Shown piece by piece: positions 17,048-25,711 of a stretch of DNA of 61,503 nt; the stretch's first letter is position 1; the number at the start of each line of letters is the position of its first letter. Under the pieces are notes generated by a model. The model was not told the DNA's origin and ran no database searches. It saw only the letters and a list, made by a program, of their open reading frames with translations. The DNA comes from Cyanothece sp. BG0011 (GTDB taxonomy: Bacteria > Cyanobacteriota > Cyanobacteriia > Cyanobacteriales > Microcystaceae). The DNA is taken from NCBI RefSeq assembly GCF_003013815.1, contig NZ_PRLH01000050.1, positions 1 through 61,503 on the forward strand, written 5' to 3'. The position numbers and the translations under genes were made by a program.

Positions 17048-18682
17048 CTAGTTTTGTTTGATGTTATTTAACCACTCTCGTAGTTGTTCGCCGGCCACTT
17101 CTCGCCCTCCTAAGCCAAAGGCTAAAGCAATGGCAGCAGCAATGCCTCCTACTAATAAGCCAAAGGCTAAATTAACGATATTCGGGGCAATTCCCATCTG
17201 TTGTAAGGCCATAGCCACCACAAAAATAAGGATAGAAATTCGAGCCGTATGGCCCAAAAATTTAGCTTGACGAGTGCCTGAATTCGTAATTAAATTAAAG
17301 CAAAGGTTAGCTAAGTAAAGTCCTAACGCTAAAATCGCTAATCCTACTAACACTTGACCTGCGATCGCTAACAAGGCTCCGACCACAACTTTCAAAGCTT
17401 CAATTTTGAGAATATCGACTGCCGTCAAAGACGCAAGTAACATGACCACCACTAAAACAATAATACCCGCGATTTCTGACGGGGTTCGGGTGGGAGTCGT
17501 CGGCGTTGGAGTCTTAGCAGTTGAAATGGGAGTGGTATCAGTTGCAGTGGCAGGAGGTACAGTGGGAGGAACTTCAGTGGTCTCCGTTGGAGTCGGAGGG
17601 GTTGGGGGGGGTGTAGGGGTTTGGGCGATACCCAACCATTGAAAAATGTTGTTAAAGCCCACACTTCTTAACACATTGGTGACTAAATCTGAGAGATATT
17701 GTCCCCCAACATAAGCTAACCCTAAGACCACTGTAGCTGCAAATAATTTAGGCAAGAGATTTAAGACTTGATTGAGCATATCCGTCGCTGGTTCGGAAAT
17801 GGCATCAATTTGCAGCGCGTCTAAGGCAGTAATGGCAACAGGAATTAAAATGAGGATATTAACAACGGTGCCAATAATATTGGATAAGGAGTTACCGGTG
17901 GGGTCACTGGATAAGCCGAATTTTTCCCCGACTTGATTGAGGGGGGTTGTGGCTAATAAACTGCTGACCACCCGTTGCACAATTTTAGCCACAACCCAGC
18001 CCACCGCTGCAATAATGACAGCAGCAAGGATATTGGGGATAATGGCTAAAATTTCATTTAAGAGTCCTTGTACGGGGGCTAAGGTTCCCTCTAACTGAAG
18101 GGTACTGAGAATCGAGGGTAAAAACAGCAGGATCACCAGCCAGTAAACCGCATTACCGATAGTTTGGGATACAGAGAGTTGCTCACTATCCCCTCCTAAC
18201 CGTTGTTCTAGATTAAACGTACCTAAAAGACGGGTAATGAGTGTCTTTGATAAGGCAGCTAATACCCAAGCAATAGCCACCAGGATTCCAGCCCCTAAGA
18301 GTTTCGGTAAGAAATTGGTAATTTCTCCGAGAAGACTATTAAGGGGTTCATAAACGGCTTCAAGTTGCAGGGTGTTTAAGAAAGCAACGACAGCGAAGAG
18401 AATAATGAGCCAATAAGTAAAATCAGAGACCCATTTTTCGATGGGAATGGAACTATCCGAGGAATCTTCTCCGGCAATCCAAGCAGCAATTTGATTATCG
18501 ATTTCGGTACTCTGGAGAACTTTTTTGACAACGCCTCTGACAATCGAGGCGATAATCCAACCAACTAAGAGGATAATCAGACCTTGTACCAAAGTCCAAC
18601 CATCAGAAAATAGTTGATTCAATAAAGACGGATCAACAATAGGGGTTTCTTGTGCTAGAAACCAGCGGGTTAACGTAGTCAT
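17048..18682 (-). CDS. Mechanosensitive-channel-like protein with repeated TM-helix domains
   Basis: 544 residues with at least four repeats of a conserved TM-helix unit (PF05552-like), each a hydrophobic helix followed by a segment such as FLPKLLGAGILVAIAWVLA, IIPNILAAVIIAAVGWVVA or LLPKLFAATVVLGLAYVGG. A Pro/Thr-rich linker (about 350-395, PTPPPTPPTPTE and similar) separates these from a last membrane block with GLLVGGIAAAIALAFGLGG, which resembles the pore helix of small-conductance MscS channels. It lacks the large cytoplasmic cage of MscS. Likely role: osmotic or turgor-related channel; not demonstrated. It begins with an ATG at 18682 and stands alone. Confidence 0.72.
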   Translation of the reverse strand: MTTLTRWFLAQETPIVDPSLLNQLFSDGWTLVQGLIILLVGWIIASIVRGVVKKVLQSTEIDNQIAAWIAGEDSSDSSIPIEKWVSDFTYWLIILFAVVAFLNTLQLEAVYEPLNSLLGEITNFLPKLLGAGILVAIAWVLAALSKTLITRLLGTFNLEQRLGGDSEQLSVSQTIGNAVYWLVILLFLPSILSTLQLEGTLAPVQGLLNEILAIIPNILAAVIIAAVGWVVAKIVQRVVSSLLATTPLNQVGEKFGLSSDPTGNSLSNIIGTVVNILILIPVAITALDALQIDAISEPATDMLNQVLNLLPKLFAATVVLGLAYVGGQYLSDLVTNVLRSVGFNNIFQWLGIAQTPTPPPTPPTPTETTEVPPTVPPATATDTTPISTAKTPTPTTPTRTPSEIAGIIVLVVVMLLASLTAVDILKIEALKVVVGALLAIAGQVLVGLAILALGLYLANLCFNLITNSGTRQAKFLGHTARISILIFVVAMALQQMGIAPNIVNLAFGLLVGGIAAAIALAFGLGGREVAGEQLREWLNNIKQN

Positions 18683-18812
18683 GATATAACCTTTGAAAAA
18701 TCAAGCGGTATATTTTCGGTTTTAATATAACGAAATACCAACTTAATGTTCAAAATACGTCAAGTTAATTCAGACTACGCTTAACAATTAATCATAATTC
18801 GTTACTAACCCC

Positions 18813-19514
18813 TTAAGAAGGGCTTCCTGTTAAGCTAGGAAGAGGTTGATGGGTCAAACAATGCCAATAACAAGTAAATAAATTAGGATGGGGATAGGTT
18901 AGAGAAGCGATGGCAGGGGCTGCTGGAAAGGGCCATAAGCGATCAAAAACAATCTGTTGACCTTTGAGGCGAAATTGCAACAAGTATAAGGAGGAAGGGG
19001 CATCTAGGGACTCTAATAACCCTTCGGCTAACTCATACAGGGGACGATATAAAGACTTATTCAAGGCAATGGGTTGTTCGTAGGAGTTAGGAAAGGCCCC
19101 TTCTCCAATAATCTCTCCATAGATGAATTCTGTCGGAGTGACGGCGATGGGTAGCCACAAATCTCCTAACCAAGAATCCCCAATACTGGTTTTATACCCT
19201 AAGGTTTTCTCTACCCATTGTCTTCGTCCCTTGATATCTTTACAATCTTGGTAAATTTTTTGTTCGGGAAAAGATAGCCAACTGGGCATTTCTATGGTCA
19301 GAGGACAATAGAGGATATCTGCATCTGCTTGGGAAACTTGAGATTTTCTTGACCATAATGAGGCTGCTGGGATCACTTCAACCTGAGTTGAGGGAGAATC
19401 AGCATAAATGGCTGTTTCAAGTGCCGTAACCATTTTTTCGGTTGCCGGGGAAGCTAAATAGGTGGTACCTTCAGCTTTGACCTCAGCATTGACGATAATT
19501 AAAGCTTTACGCAT
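18813..19514 (-). CDS. Conserved cyanobacterial protein of unknown function
   Basis: 233 residues with no signal peptide or membrane helix. The N-terminus MRKALIIVNAEVKAEG looks like a beta strand opening an alpha/beta fold. Further visible blocks are LYCPLTIEMPSWL, IGDSWLGDLWLPIAVTPTEFIYGEIIGEG and RLKGQQIVFDRLWPFPAAPA. I do not recognise a family. It lies on the same strand as sasA, which ends about 90 bp before its start, so the two could share a transcript, but the gap contains no telling signal. Coding quality (regular codon use, long unbroken frame) makes it a real gene. Confidence 0.55.
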   Translation of the reverse strand: MRKALIIVNAEVKAEGTTYLASPATEKMVTALETAIYADSPSTQVEVIPAASLWSRKSQVSQADADILYCPLTIEMPSWLSFPEQKIYQDCKDIKGRRQWVEKTLGYKTSIGDSWLGDLWLPIAVTPTEFIYGEIIGEGAFPNSYEQPIALNKSLYRPLYELAEGLLESLDAPSSLYLLQFRLKGQQIVFDRLWPFPAAPAIASLTYPHPNLFTCYWHCLTHQPLPSLTGSPS

Positions 19515-19602
19515 ATCGGTTGAATGATTGAGCGAATCTTGTGTTTTCGAGTTAGTGGGAAAATTTAATCTATCTCTGTAGAGAGATTACCCATGTTAAT
19601 CG

Positions 19603-20751
19603 CTAACGATAAACAGGCAATGTAAAATGAAAACAACTACCTTGTCCTGGTACACTATCAACCCAAATTTGGCCATAGTGGACACGAATAATTTTACGAC
19701 ATAAGGATAACCCTAATCCATATCCTTCTTTTCCTTGATCCCGTTGCAAGCGGAAGTGGCCTTCAAAAATTCGTTCCTGTTTTTCTTGAGGAATGCCAGG
19801 ACCAGTATCACACACACTAACTTGTACTTTTTGACTGGTACGGTGAAGAATTGATAAGGTAATTTCTCCTCCTTCTGGTGTATATTTAATCGCATTATCG
19901 ATCAAGTTGACAATCACCTGACGGATTAATTCTTCATCGGCATAGACTCCGGGTACATCTTGGGGAACATCATGAATTAAGGTTAAGGATTTCTCTTTTA
20001 ATAAATCGTTATATTGGGCGACAATCTCTTTCGATAAACGGGGTAAGAAAACCTCTGTATGTTGCACGTGCAGTTGAGCATTCATACTTTTGGAGGCTTG
20101 TAAAATGTCTGTAATCAGACGATTCATCACCCGAAATTGATTACGGGTTTGCTGAAATAATTGGGCAGCTAATTTTTGCTGTTTTTTGGTAGGCTCGTGG
20201 GTTTGCGCCAGTTCTAGGGTTTCTACGGCAATAGACGCAGCGGTTAAGGGACTCCGTAAATCATGGGCTAACATGGCTAAGACTTGATCTTTGAATTTGA
20301 GTTGTTCAAGTAAGTTTTCTTTATCTTTCTTGAGACGAAATATTTCGTCGGAAAGACGCATGAGTTCCCCTGAATAACCCACACTGCTGGCGGTTTCGAC
20401 GGATGAGTCGCGATGATTTTCTTCTAGGGATGAAAGCCATTTTGGCCACCATTTTTTCAGTTGATTGACGAGATTACTTCCTGCTAGGGTTTGTCTGGGT
20501 TCGGGAACCACTTTCACTAACGCCGGAGTCGCCACTAAGCGAAAATGCTCCACGAGGTGGGGTTGTTCGTGAATTTCAATGACTTCTAACTGGCAAGGAC
20601 AATCTTCGCTAATGGTTTTGACGTAGTCTCGGATGGGTTGAATATACTCATGGGAACTGGGGCGCTCATCGACAAACAACAATAACTGAATTGACATCGG
20701 TGCAGCCTGATCAGTTTTAGCGGTTGTTTGATGGTTGGGGGGTTCTAGCAC
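19603..20751 (-). CDS. sasA: Circadian clock output histidine kinase SasA
   Basis: 382 residues with the SasA architecture. Residues 20-105 form a KaiB-like thioredoxin-fold domain (QLLLFVDERPSSHEYI, then VATPALVKVVPEPRQTLAG), which binds KaiC. The kinase core has the H box AHDLRSPLT with His163, the N box NLIDNAIKYT, the G1 box DTGPGIP and the G2 box GYGLGLSLC. SasA autophosphorylates on stimulation by KaiC and passes phosphate to RpaA, driving daily gene expression. The start is a GTG at 20751; an ATG at 20697 would remove 18 unconserved residues. The gene is divergent from the GH57 enzyme across about 160 bp. Confidence 0.93.
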   Translation of the reverse strand: MLEPPNHQTTAKTDQAAPMSIQLLLFVDERPSSHEYIQPIRDYVKTISEDCPCQLEVIEIHEQPHLVEHFRLVATPALVKVVPEPRQTLAGSNLVNQLKKWWPKWLSSLEENHRDSSVETASSVGYSGELMRLSDEIFRLKKDKENLLEQLKFKDQVLAMLAHDLRSPLTAASIAVETLELAQTHEPTKKQQKLAAQLFQQTRNQFRVMNRLITDILQASKSMNAQLHVQHTEVFLPRLSKEIVAQYNDLLKEKSLTLIHDVPQDVPGVYADEELIRQVIVNLIDNAIKYTPEGGEITLSILHRTSQKVQVSVCDTGPGIPQEKQERIFEGHFRLQRDQGKEGYGLGLSLCRKIIRVHYGQIWVDSVPGQGSCFHFTLPVYR

Positions 20752-20909
20752 TGCAACTTAATATTATATACTGACAAATAAAGATGGTTGTTTAGAATCA
20801 GAGATTTTCCTATCTATTCTATTCTAGATTCTTAAGATAGTATAAAATCAACTACACTTAATGTTATAGCTTAATTGTAAAAACTTTACTGCAATGGTTG
20901 AAAACGATT

Positions 20910-22520
20910 ATGGCTCTTGGCTATGTTGCCCTCGTCCTTCATGCTCACTTACCGTTTGTCCGACATCCTGAACGGGACTATGTCCTAGAGGAAGAGTGGC
21001 TGTATGAAGCGATTACAGAAACTTATATTCCTCTATTGCAAGTTTTTGAAGGATTACAACGAGATGGCATCGATTTTAAACTCACAATGAGTTTAACCCC
21101 TCCTCTGGTGTCCATGTTGCGAGATCCTTTATTACAAGAACGCTATACTGACCATCTGGGAAAATTAGAAGAACTGATCGTTAAAGAAATTGAGAATAAT
21201 CAACACAATGGCCATATTCTCTATTTAGCTGAATTTTATCACCAAGAATTTACGAAAATTCGCCAAACTTGGCACCAATACAACGGAGATTTGATTGTCG
21301 GGTTTAAAAAATTCCTAGACAGCAATAATCTCGAAATCATGACCTCTGGGGCGACTCATGGTTATCTTCCCTTGATGAAAATGTATCCTCAAGCGGTGTG
21401 GTCACAAATTAAAGTGGCCTGTGACCATTATCAAGAAACTTTTGACCGTCCCCCCAAAGGCATCTGGTTGCCCGAATGCGCCTACTATGAAGGGTTAGAA
21501 ACCCTGCTGGCTAAGGCGGGGTTACGTTACTTTATTATCGATGGCCACGGCATTTTATACGCTCATCCTCGCCCCCGTTATGGAACCTACGCCCCTGTTT
21601 TTACTGAGGCTGGGGTGGCGGCTTTTGGTCGAGATCACGAGTCCTCTAGTCAGGTTTGGTCCTCTAAAATGGGGTATCCGGGTGATCCTGAATATCGGGA
21701 ATTTTACAAGGATTTGGGTTGGGAGGCAGACTACGACTACATTAAGCCTTACATTATGCCCAATGGTGAACGGAAGAATACGGGGATAAAATACCATAAA
21801 ATTACCAATACTCAGGGCAATATGGGGGATAAGGCGTTATATGACCCCTATTGGGCTAGGGAAAAGGCGGCCGAACACGCAGGGAATTTTATGTACAATC
21901 GGGAACAACAAATTGCTCATTTAGCGAACATGATGCAACGTCCCCCTGTGGTGGTGGCTCCTTATGATGCGGAATTATTCGGCCATTGGTGGTACGAGGG
22001 ACCGTGGTTTCTTGATTATTTATTCCGTAAGGCTTGGTATGATCAAAGTACCTTTGATCTGGTTCATTTGGCTGATTATTTACGGTATAACCCCACTCAG
22101 CAGTTGTGTCGTCTCTCTCAGTCGAGTTGGGGTTATAAGGGGTTTCATGAGTTTTGGCTCAATGATACTAATACTTGGATTTATCCCCATCTCCATCAAG
22201 CGACGGAACGGATGATAGAATTAAGTAACTTAGAACCGGCTGATGAGTTGGAACAAAGAGCGTTAAATCAAGCTGCACGGGAATTACTCTTGGCTCAATC
22301 TTCTGATTGGGCGTTTATTATGCGCGCGGGTACGATGGTTCCTTACGCAGTGGAACGAACCAAAACCCATCTTCTTCGCTTTAATCAGATTTATGATGAT
22401 TTTCAACTGGGAACCATCAATGCTACTTTTCTAGACAGCATTGAGGCAATGGATAATATTTTCCCCAATCTCGATTATCGGGTTTATCGTTTCTCAGGGA
22501 ACAAGGAATTAAGAAAATGA
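20910..22520 (+). CDS. GH57 1,4-alpha-glucan branching enzyme
   Basis: About 536 residues of the glycoside hydrolase family 57 branching-enzyme type. It begins with the family's first block, ALVLHAHLPFVRHPE. The nucleophile Glu189 lies in GIWLPECAYYEGL and the acid/base Asp353 in APYDAELFGHWWYEGP; further conserved elements are SSWGYKGFHEFWLN and the SSDWAFIMRAGTM block near the C-terminus. It introduces alpha-1,6 branches into glycogen. I took the ATG at 20910 (MALGYV); a TTG at 20898 is also open. A heptamer repeat starts immediately after the stop. An amylopullulanase is the alternative GH57 call, but length and motifs favour branching. Confidence 0.88.
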   Translation: MALGYVALVLHAHLPFVRHPERDYVLEEEWLYEAITETYIPLLQVFEGLQRDGIDFKLTMSLTPPLVSMLRDPLLQERYTDHLGKLEELIVKEIENNQHNGHILYLAEFYHQEFTKIRQTWHQYNGDLIVGFKKFLDSNNLEIMTSGATHGYLPLMKMYPQAVWSQIKVACDHYQETFDRPPKGIWLPECAYYEGLETLLAKAGLRYFIIDGHGILYAHPRPRYGTYAPVFTEAGVAAFGRDHESSSQVWSSKMGYPGDPEYREFYKDLGWEADYDYIKPYIMPNGERKNTGIKYHKITNTQGNMGDKALYDPYWAREKAAEHAGNFMYNREQQIAHLANMMQRPPVVVAPYDAELFGHWWYEGPWFLDYLFRKAWYDQSTFDLVHLADYLRYNPTQQLCRLSQSSWGYKGFHEFWLNDTNTWIYPHLHQATERMIELSNLEPADELEQRALNQAARELLLAQSSDWAFIMRAGTMVPYAVERTKTHLLRFNQIYDDFQLGTINATFLDSIEAMDNIFPNLDYRVYRFSGNKELRK

Positions 22521-22548
22521 AGAATTTAGAATGAAGAATTTAGAATTT
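22521..22548. repeat. Heptamer array (AGAATTT)n at the end of the GH57 gene
   Basis: Four 7-bp units directly after the stop codon: AGAATTT, AGAATGA, AGAATTT, AGAATTT. A partial inverted copy (ATTCTAAATTCT near 22562-22573) follows, so the transcript can fold into a hairpin between the convergent GH57 and PSRP-3 genes, possibly serving as a bidirectional terminator. Confidence 0.75.
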
Positions 22549-22587
22549 AATTCTTTTGTGCATTCTAAATTCTCAATTCAATTCAAT

Positions 22588-22899
22588 TTAATTACTGCCG
22601 CTAAAGGTAACTTCTGGAAACTTACTTTGAGCTTCCTTCATGGTAATGCTTTTACCTTGATTACGTAGGTCTTGCCAGTAATTAATCACTTCTGTGGCTT
22701 TGTTTAATACTTCAATTCTTTCGGTTTCTAAAATCCAGTGTTTGGCTTCTAATTCTTCTTTTAATTCTTGCCAAGCATCGTTACGTGGCCAGAAAAAATA
22801 AGCGGTTAAAGGACTGGTTCCTTTTCCGACCACTTGATCAACTGCGATCGCTACGTTAGCATCTAACCACAATACTTTTAAAATAAATCTAGGCTCCAA
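22588..22899 (-). CDS. Ribosomal protein PSRP-3/Ycf65-like
   Basis: 103 residues matching the plastid-specific ribosomal protein 3 (Ycf65) family, found in cyanobacteria and chloroplasts as a small-subunit component. Diagnostic stretches are [40 protein letters not shown] and the acidic/aromatic segment around residue 55 with KHWILE. The last 20 residues are less conserved. It converges with the GH57 gene and is followed upstream by pth on the same strand, 61 bp apart, which fits a shared translation-related role. Confidence 0.93.
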   Translation of the reverse strand: MEPRFILKVLWLDANVAIAVDQVVGKGTSPLTAYFFWPRNDAWQELKEELEAKHWILETERIEVLNKATEVINYWQDLRNQGKSITMKEAQSKFPEVTFSGSN

Positions 22900-22960
22900 T
22901 TGCCCCTCCCGTTAAATAAACGACGACTATATTTAATAATATACAACACACTATCATACC

Positions 22961-23575
22961 CTATAGCGTCACTGTTTGACTATTAAATAGGCTCATGGCT
23001 TTTTCAATTCCTTCAATTAAGCTGGTTTCAATGGCATCAACCACTAAAGGAAAGGTTTTATCAATAATTTTTCTTTCTTCGGGGCTAAACCGCCCTAAAA
23101 CGTGAGAAACGGTATTATCGAGTTGACCCGACTTACCAATACCGAGGCGTAAACGAGGAAAATTTTGTCCTCCCAAATGGGAAATAATGGATTTCATCCC
23201 ATTATGACCACCGGCTGACCCTGATAAACGCATTCTCATGCGACCAATAGGCAGATCCATGTCATCATAAATCACTAACACATCCGTTGAGGTTAGTTTA
23301 TACCAATCTACCACAGCCCGAACGGATTGACCGGAACGATTCATATAAGTTAAAGGTTTAAGTAGATAAATTTTTTGATTATTTCTGCTGGTTCCTTCTG
23401 CTATTACTCCTTGAAACCGGCGGTTTTCTTTCCAAGAGAGTCCCCATGTTTCAGCTAAAAGATCGACAATTTCAAAACCAATATTATGACGAGTTTTATC
23501 GTATTTAGGTTCAGGATTTCCCAATCCTACAATGAGTTGAGGAATAATCAATGAGTTTGATTGTGCTTGAGACAT
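22961..23575 (-). CDS. pth: Peptidyl-tRNA hydrolase
   Basis: 204 residues, the standard length of bacterial Pth. The N-terminal LIVGLGNPEPKYDKTRHNIGF contains the catalytic His and an essential Asn; the other conserved elements are LLKPLTYMNRSGQSV, VIYDDMDLPIGRMRMRLSGSAGGHNG and the RLGIGK segment. It frees tRNA from peptidyl-tRNAs dropped by ribosomes. The first 12 residues (SQAQSNSLIIPQ) are a small N-terminal addition. It lies upstream of the PSRP-3 gene on the same strand. Confidence 0.97.
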   Translation of the reverse strand: MSQAQSNSLIIPQLIVGLGNPEPKYDKTRHNIGFEIVDLLAETWGLSWKENRRFQGVIAEGTSRNNQKIYLLKPLTYMNRSGQSVRAVVDWYKLTSTDVLVIYDDMDLPIGRMRMRLSGSAGGHNGMKSIISHLGGQNFPRLRLGIGKSGQLDNTVSHVLGRFSPEERKIIDKTFPLVVDAIETSLIEGIEKAMSLFNSQTVTL

Positions 23576-23741
23576 TTAACTGATGATTAGAGATATCAGT
23601 TATCCATTTTATCTTAAAATAGTGACTGATTCTAATTCATTGACCAAAAAATTATCTAAAATATTAATACCCCCAATTGAAAACTGCTATTAGCGATCGC
23701 CAAAAAGTGATTAATTATCTTAATCAAACTAAAAGAAGATA

Positions 23742-24386
23742 ATGAAATTAAAGAGAAGACAATTATTCAAACAAATCAAAAGCTTTAGTCTGGGATATTT
23801 AACCTTGCCTTTAGCCCAAATCAATCAACAATATACCTTAACTCCACAACAAATTGAAGGGCCTTTTTATCCTGTCAATTTTCCCCTAGATGATGATAAT
23901 GATTTAACCTGGATTAATGACAGAAAAAATCAGGCATTGGGAGAAAAAATTATCATTTCAGGCAAACTTTTAACCCAGGAACATCAACCGATCTCCGCAG
24001 CCAAAGTTGAAATTTGGCAAGCTTGTGCTTCGGGACGTTATAATCACCCTTATGATCCCAATCAAGCCCCCATTGATCCTAACTTTCAAGGTTGGGGATG
24101 GACCACTACCCGTCAAGACGGTTCCTATTTATTTAAAACCGTTAAACCAGGGGGTTATCCTGTTACGGGATCTTGGAAAAGACCCCCTCATATTCACTTT
24201 AAGGTAACACTTCCTCGTCAAAAAGAATTGATTACTCAATTATATTTCTCAGAAGAAAAAACCTTAAATGAAACGGATAAAATTTTACAACGAATCCCTA
24301 TCCATCAACAACCTTTAGTGATAACCAATTTAATTAAAAATGAAAGCTTAAAGATGAGGATTGGGGAATTTAATATTGTAATATAG
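23742..24386 (+). CDS. Intradiol ring-cleavage dioxygenase-like protein
   Basis: 214 residues resembling the beta-sandwich catalytic domain of protocatechuate 3,4-dioxygenase. After a basic N-terminus and a weakly hydrophobic segment (about 10-25, which could be an export signal ending near PLAQ), the conserved blocks are QIEGPFYP, VEIWQACASGRYNHPYD, a Tyr in KPGGYPV, and PPHIHFKV. The two Tyr and two His positions correspond to the ferric iron ligands. It would open an aromatic diol between its hydroxyls. The natural substrate is unknown, and no aromatic catabolic genes surround it. The GNAT gene follows after 26 bp. Confidence 0.78.
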   Translation: MKLKRRQLFKQIKSFSLGYLTLPLAQINQQYTLTPQQIEGPFYPVNFPLDDDNDLTWINDRKNQALGEKIIISGKLLTQEHQPISAAKVEIWQACASGRYNHPYDPNQAPIDPNFQGWGWTTTRQDGSYLFKTVKPGGYPVTGSWKRPPHIHFKVTLPRQKELITQLYFSEEKTLNETDKILQRIPIHQQPLVITNLIKNESLKMRIGEFNIVI

Positions 24387-24412
24387 TGAAATGAACTAAC
24401 TTAAGTAAAATA

Positions 24413-24874
24413 TTGGATACCATAAGTATACGTCTAGCTCAACTCGATGATGTCAAAGCGATCGCCAATTTTAATCAAACAATGGCCATGGAAACGGAGG
24501 GAAAAGTTTTGCAACCCGATGTTCTAAAGGCAGGGATTAAAGCCTTATTAAACAACCCGTCCCACGGTTTTTATGTAGTAGCTGAAGTTCAGTCAAAGGT
24601 AGTGGGCTGTTTGATGATTACTAGGGAGTGGAGTGACTGGCGTAATGGGGTCTTTTGGTGGATTCAAAGTGTCTTTGTTGAACAGGAATATCGTCGTCGT
24701 GGTATTTATCGAAAAATGTATGAATTTATCAAAGAACTCGCTAATAATAAAGAAGAAGTTTGTGGGTTCAGATTATATGTAGAAAAAGATAATCGGGTTG
24801 CCCAAGAAACCTATAGCGCATTGGGAATGACACCCCTTCCTTATCTGATGTTTGAACAACCTTTTCCCCGATGA
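24413..24874 (+). CDS. GNAT family N-acetyltransferase
   Basis: 153 residues of the GNAT fold. Motif A is visible as VFVEQEYRRRGIYRKMYEFI, with the R/G-rich pyrophosphate loop that binds acetyl-CoA; a second beta strand reads GFRLYVEKDNRVAQETYSALGM, the usual C-terminal segment. The start is a TTG at 24413 (reading MDTISIRLAQ); no in-frame ATG lies close enough to include the first conserved strand. The acyl acceptor cannot be told. It follows the dioxygenase gene by 26 bp and could share its transcript. Confidence 0.82.
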   Translation: MDTISIRLAQLDDVKAIANFNQTMAMETEGKVLQPDVLKAGIKALLNNPSHGFYVVAEVQSKVVGCLMITREWSDWRNGVFWWIQSVFVEQEYRRRGIYRKMYEFIKELANNKEEVCGFRLYVEKDNRVAQETYSALGMTPLPYLMFEQPFPR

Positions 24875-24897
24875 TAATTGACCGAAAAAAAGGGTTC

Positions 24898-24967
24898 CAA
24901 GCCTCCTATTTCAAGGGGATGAAAAGAAGAGTTTTCCTTGTTTCAAGCCTCCAACTTGAGGTGGAGG
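24898..24967. other. Hairpin-rich relic resembling an IS200/IS605 end
   Basis: The direct repeat CAAGCCTCC occurs at about 24898 and 24943, and CCTCCA (24948-24953) pairs with TGGAGG (24962-24967). AGCCTCC hairpins next to GGGGATGAAAAG are typical of the ends of cyanobacterial IS200/IS605-type elements. No tnpA or tnpB is left, so this would be a minimal relic. The assignment is by resemblance only. Confidence 0.4.
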
Positions 24968-24969
24968 TA

Positions 24970-25004
24970 ATTCTAAATTCTACATTCTAAATTCTTCATT
25001 CTGA
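24970..25004. repeat. Heptamer array (ATTCTAA)n upstream of the DedA gene
   Basis: Five 7-bp units: ATTCTAA, ATTCTAC, ATTCTAA, ATTCTTC, ATTCTGA. It is the reverse complement of the type seen after the GH57 gene at 22521. It ends 67 bp before the DedA start. Confidence 0.75.
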
Positions 25005-25071
25005 TTGACAGTTCTTAGCAAAATAAGTCAAGATATGAATATATCGTAAATCTTTGTAAAGTTTTGCTTAG

Positions 25072-25701
25072 ATGTCAATCGAATTTCTGTCATTAGAAAA
25101 CATTCAAGAAATTGCACGTCAATACGGGTATTGGGCAGTATTTATTGGCATTGCCTTAGAAAATACTGGAATACCTATTCCTGGGGAAACTATCACTATC
25201 GTAGGCGGTTTTTTAGCCGGCAGCGGAGAATTAGGCTACTGGGTTGTGTTAGGAAGTGCGATCGCCGGTGCCGTCATCGGCGATAATTTTGGTTATTGGA
25301 TTGGCCGTTGGGGAGGATGGCCATTATTAATAAAAGTAGGTAGCTTTTTTAACATCTCCACGAGACAACTAGAAGACGTTAGGAACAAGTTTAGTAAAAA
25401 TGCAGCCAAAGCGGTATTTTTTGGCCGTTTTGTCACCTTATTAAGGGTGTTTGCCGGTCCGGTGGCGGGTATTGCCCAAATGCCTTATTATCGATTTTTA
25501 CTCTGTAATTTAGGAGGGGCGACAGTTTGGGCATTAATTATGGTTAGCTTATCCTTTTTTGTCGGAAAATTAGTGCCGTTACCTGAATTAATTCATTGGA
25601 TCACTCAATTTGGTATTTTGGCTTTAATTGCTGTGATAGCGTGGGTAGGGATGACACTATGGTTAGAGTTTAAGAAACCTGGATTAGAAGGGAAAGATTA
25701 A
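25072..25701 (+). CDS. DedA family membrane protein
   Basis: 209 residues with the DedA/SNARE-associated core: ALENTGIPIPGETITIVGG near residues 28-46, GDNFGYWIGRWGG at about 80-92, and FFGRFVTLLRVFAGPVAGIAQM at about 118-140. Several membrane helices flank these re-entrant motifs. The Glu in GE and the two Arg in GRFxxxxR are the residues known to matter in DedA proteins, which act in membrane lipid carrier recycling and homeostasis. It stands alone in a plus-strand unit and converges with the TPR gene, only 10 bp between stops. Confidence 0.92.
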   Translation: MSIEFLSLENIQEIARQYGYWAVFIGIALENTGIPIPGETITIVGGFLAGSGELGYWVVLGSAIAGAVIGDNFGYWIGRWGGWPLLIKVGSFFNISTRQLEDVRNKFSKNAAKAVFFGRFVTLLRVFAGPVAGIAQMPYYRFLLCNLGGATVWALIMVSLSFFVGKLVPLPELIHWITQFGILALIAVIAWVGMTLWLEFKKPGLEGKD

Positions 25702-25711
25702 GGGGTTACCA

